Source: Clostridiales bacterium
GTDB lineage: Bacteria > Bacillota > Clostridia > Lachnospirales > Lachnospiraceae
NCBI GenBank assembly: GCA_012519695.1
Contig: JAAYPT010000072.1
Span: forward strand, 1-64,000
Length of the DNA stretch: 64,000 nucleotides
Direction: 5' to 3'
Made by a program: the position numbers and the translations under genes. The first letter of the stretch is position 1; each line of letters starts with the position of its first letter. The notes beneath the pieces were generated by a model. That model saw only the letters and a program-made list of their open reading frames with translations. It ran no database searches and was not told where the DNA came from. Positions 63,199-64,000 of the stretch are shown in pieces.

Positions 63199-63690
63199 TT
63201 ACACTCCACTATAATACTGATTTAATATTCTATCATAATATCCACTATTAATAGCCCACAATCCGATTAGAATTAAGGCTACAAATATAAGCACTCCTAC
63301 TGCTCCACACACAATTCCTGCAATAGCCATTCCCTTGCTCTCATTTTTTACAATTTGAACAATTCCAAGTACAATCGCTACGATACCACAAACCGGTGCT
63401 GCATATGTCAAAATCGGAAGTCCTACATATGTGCTGCATATCAGTACGATAGATAAAATTCCGCAAACCATAGATGCGATTCCAAGTCCAGTTCCCTGTC
63501 CCTTTCCGGAACCATAATTCTGTTCCCAGGACGGCTGATTTCCATTTCCGTAAGAATATTGATTGTTTGGTTGCTGATAGTTTGTCTGCTGATTATTCGG
63601 TTGCTGATTTCCATAAGAATAATTTGGGTTCTGCTGCCCCTCATTTATCTGCTGGTCATTGTTATCAAAAGTATTGTTAACATCACTCAT
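63199..63690 (-). CDS. DUF4190 membrane protein with Asn/Gln-rich N-terminus
   Basis: A 163-residue protein. Residues 1-65 are low-complexity Asn/Gln/Tyr (NNQQTNYQQPNNQYSYGNGN). Residues 70-150 hold three hydrophobic segments with the DUF4190 pattern GTGLGIASMVCGILSIVL ... GIVAIVLGIVQIVKNESKGMAIAGIVCGAVG. Such proteins are common in Gram-positives but of unknown function. The disordered Q/N-rich tail is predicted to be cytoplasmic and may self-associate; that is inference. AGGAGG precedes the ATG. Confidence 0.85.
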   Translation of the reverse strand: MSDVNNTFDNNDQQINEGQQNPNYSYGNQQPNNQQTNYQQPNNQYSYGNGNQPSWEQNYGSGKGQGTGLGIASMVCGILSIVLICSTYVGLPILTYAAPVCGIVAIVLGIVQIVKNESKGMAIAGIVCGAVGVLIFVALILIGLWAINSGYYDRILNQYYSGV

Positions 63691-63973
63691 GATATATCCT
63701 CCTCAATTATAGTATAGTAAAAATTATATCAGACACTTTTTTACTTTACAAGTCAAAATTTAGGATTCCACTTTATTATCTATAAAAATAAATAAAGCAA
63801 AATCGCAACATTTTTCCCTATTTTATGCAGAAAAACCTTGCCAAATCACTATTTTGTGGTAAAATACAAAGGTCGGTCACTTCCCTATTATAAAGTGGCT
63901 GTAAAAAATTAAGGATACTATTGGTTTTCCCGAATCATTTTACGGGATAGATGGAAGAAAGAAGGATTATTTT
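63691..63973. other. divergent intergenic region at the right end
   Basis: Non-coding. On the plus strand TTGCCA (63838) and TAAAAT (about 63860) form a plausible promoter for the gene starting at 63974. The leader contains a CCCG..CGGG hairpin (about 63929-63948). I recognise no riboswitch. Confidence 0.4.
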
Positions 63974-64000
63974 ATGAAAATGAAACGAGAGGACATTCGT
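63974..64000 (+). CDS. start of an unidentified gene cut by the window edge
   Basis: An ATG preceded by AGAAGGA opens a frame of nine codons (MKMKREDIR) that runs off the window. Too little is visible to identify the product. Confidence 0.55.

Overview
The window is AT-rich Gram-positive chromosomal DNA. It shows strong AGGAGG ribosome-binding sites, lipobox lipoproteins, T-box and L-box leaders, and intrinsic terminators with U-tracts. The gene set (AsnA, HemZ, AzlCD, class-III-RNR-like protein, ATP-PEPCK, DUF2935, Lsa-type ABC-F) and the order relA - MBL hydrolase - hemZ - hisS - (hsp70/J) - aspS point to an anaerobic Clostridia member, most likely a Lachnospiraceae-type gut bacterium; this placement is inferred. 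I see no rRNA, tRNA, CRISPR array, prophage or complete IS element.

Layout. 0-8 kb: a 5'-truncated LysR gene, azlCD with a rhodanese/TtcA-like thiolase, a metal-binding protein, an XRE regulator, a DUF2935 gene and an amino-acid ABC transporter. The last two carry single in-frame stops (UAG and UGA). 8-13.5 kb: an accessory cluster of secreted proteins sharing a tryptophan/tyrosine-rich repeat, one of them fused to a caspase-like (clan CD) protease; the cluster arose by duplication and one protease copy has collapsed to a remnant. 13.5-26.3 kb: translation and stringent-response genes (aspS, an Hsp70/J-domain pair, hisS, hemZ, MBL hydrolase, relA, a GNAT protein). 26.3-32.3 kb: pckA, a Bax-inhibitor-1 protein, an ABC-F ATPase and asnA behind a large structured leader. 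32.3-40.1 kb: dapA-dapB under a lysine riboswitch, followed directly by a two-component system and an FtsX-type ABC exporter, with a cobO-like gene upstream. 40.2-51.3 kb: ssb, cyclophilin, a ParA-like protein, amidase, fabH with a FabT-like operator, degV, an ABC-2 exporter headed by a truncated NrdD-like gene, and hflX. 51.4-64 kb: an Lsa-type ABC-F resistance gene with an attenuator leader, a galK remnant beside galR, a TPR lipoprotein, a frameshifted EamA transporter, glgP, ileS behind an isoleucine T-box, and a DUF4190 protein.

Most unusual observation. One structured repeat occurs three times, always on the minus strand and always directly after the U-tract of the terminator of a regulatory leader: the dapA lysine riboswitch, the ileS T-box and the lsa attenuator. 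Its loops are conserved while its stem arms change in a compensatory way, so it behaves as a folded element sitting between the attenuation switch and the gene it controls. Other unexplained structures are a multi-branched, promoter-proximal leader in front of asnA and a 314-bp near-palindrome between the amidase gene and fabH.

Decay is frequent: LysR, DUF2935, ABC permease, EamA transporter, galK and a protease copy are all broken in different ways. UGA and UAG act as ordinary stops elsewhere in the window, so recoding is not supported.
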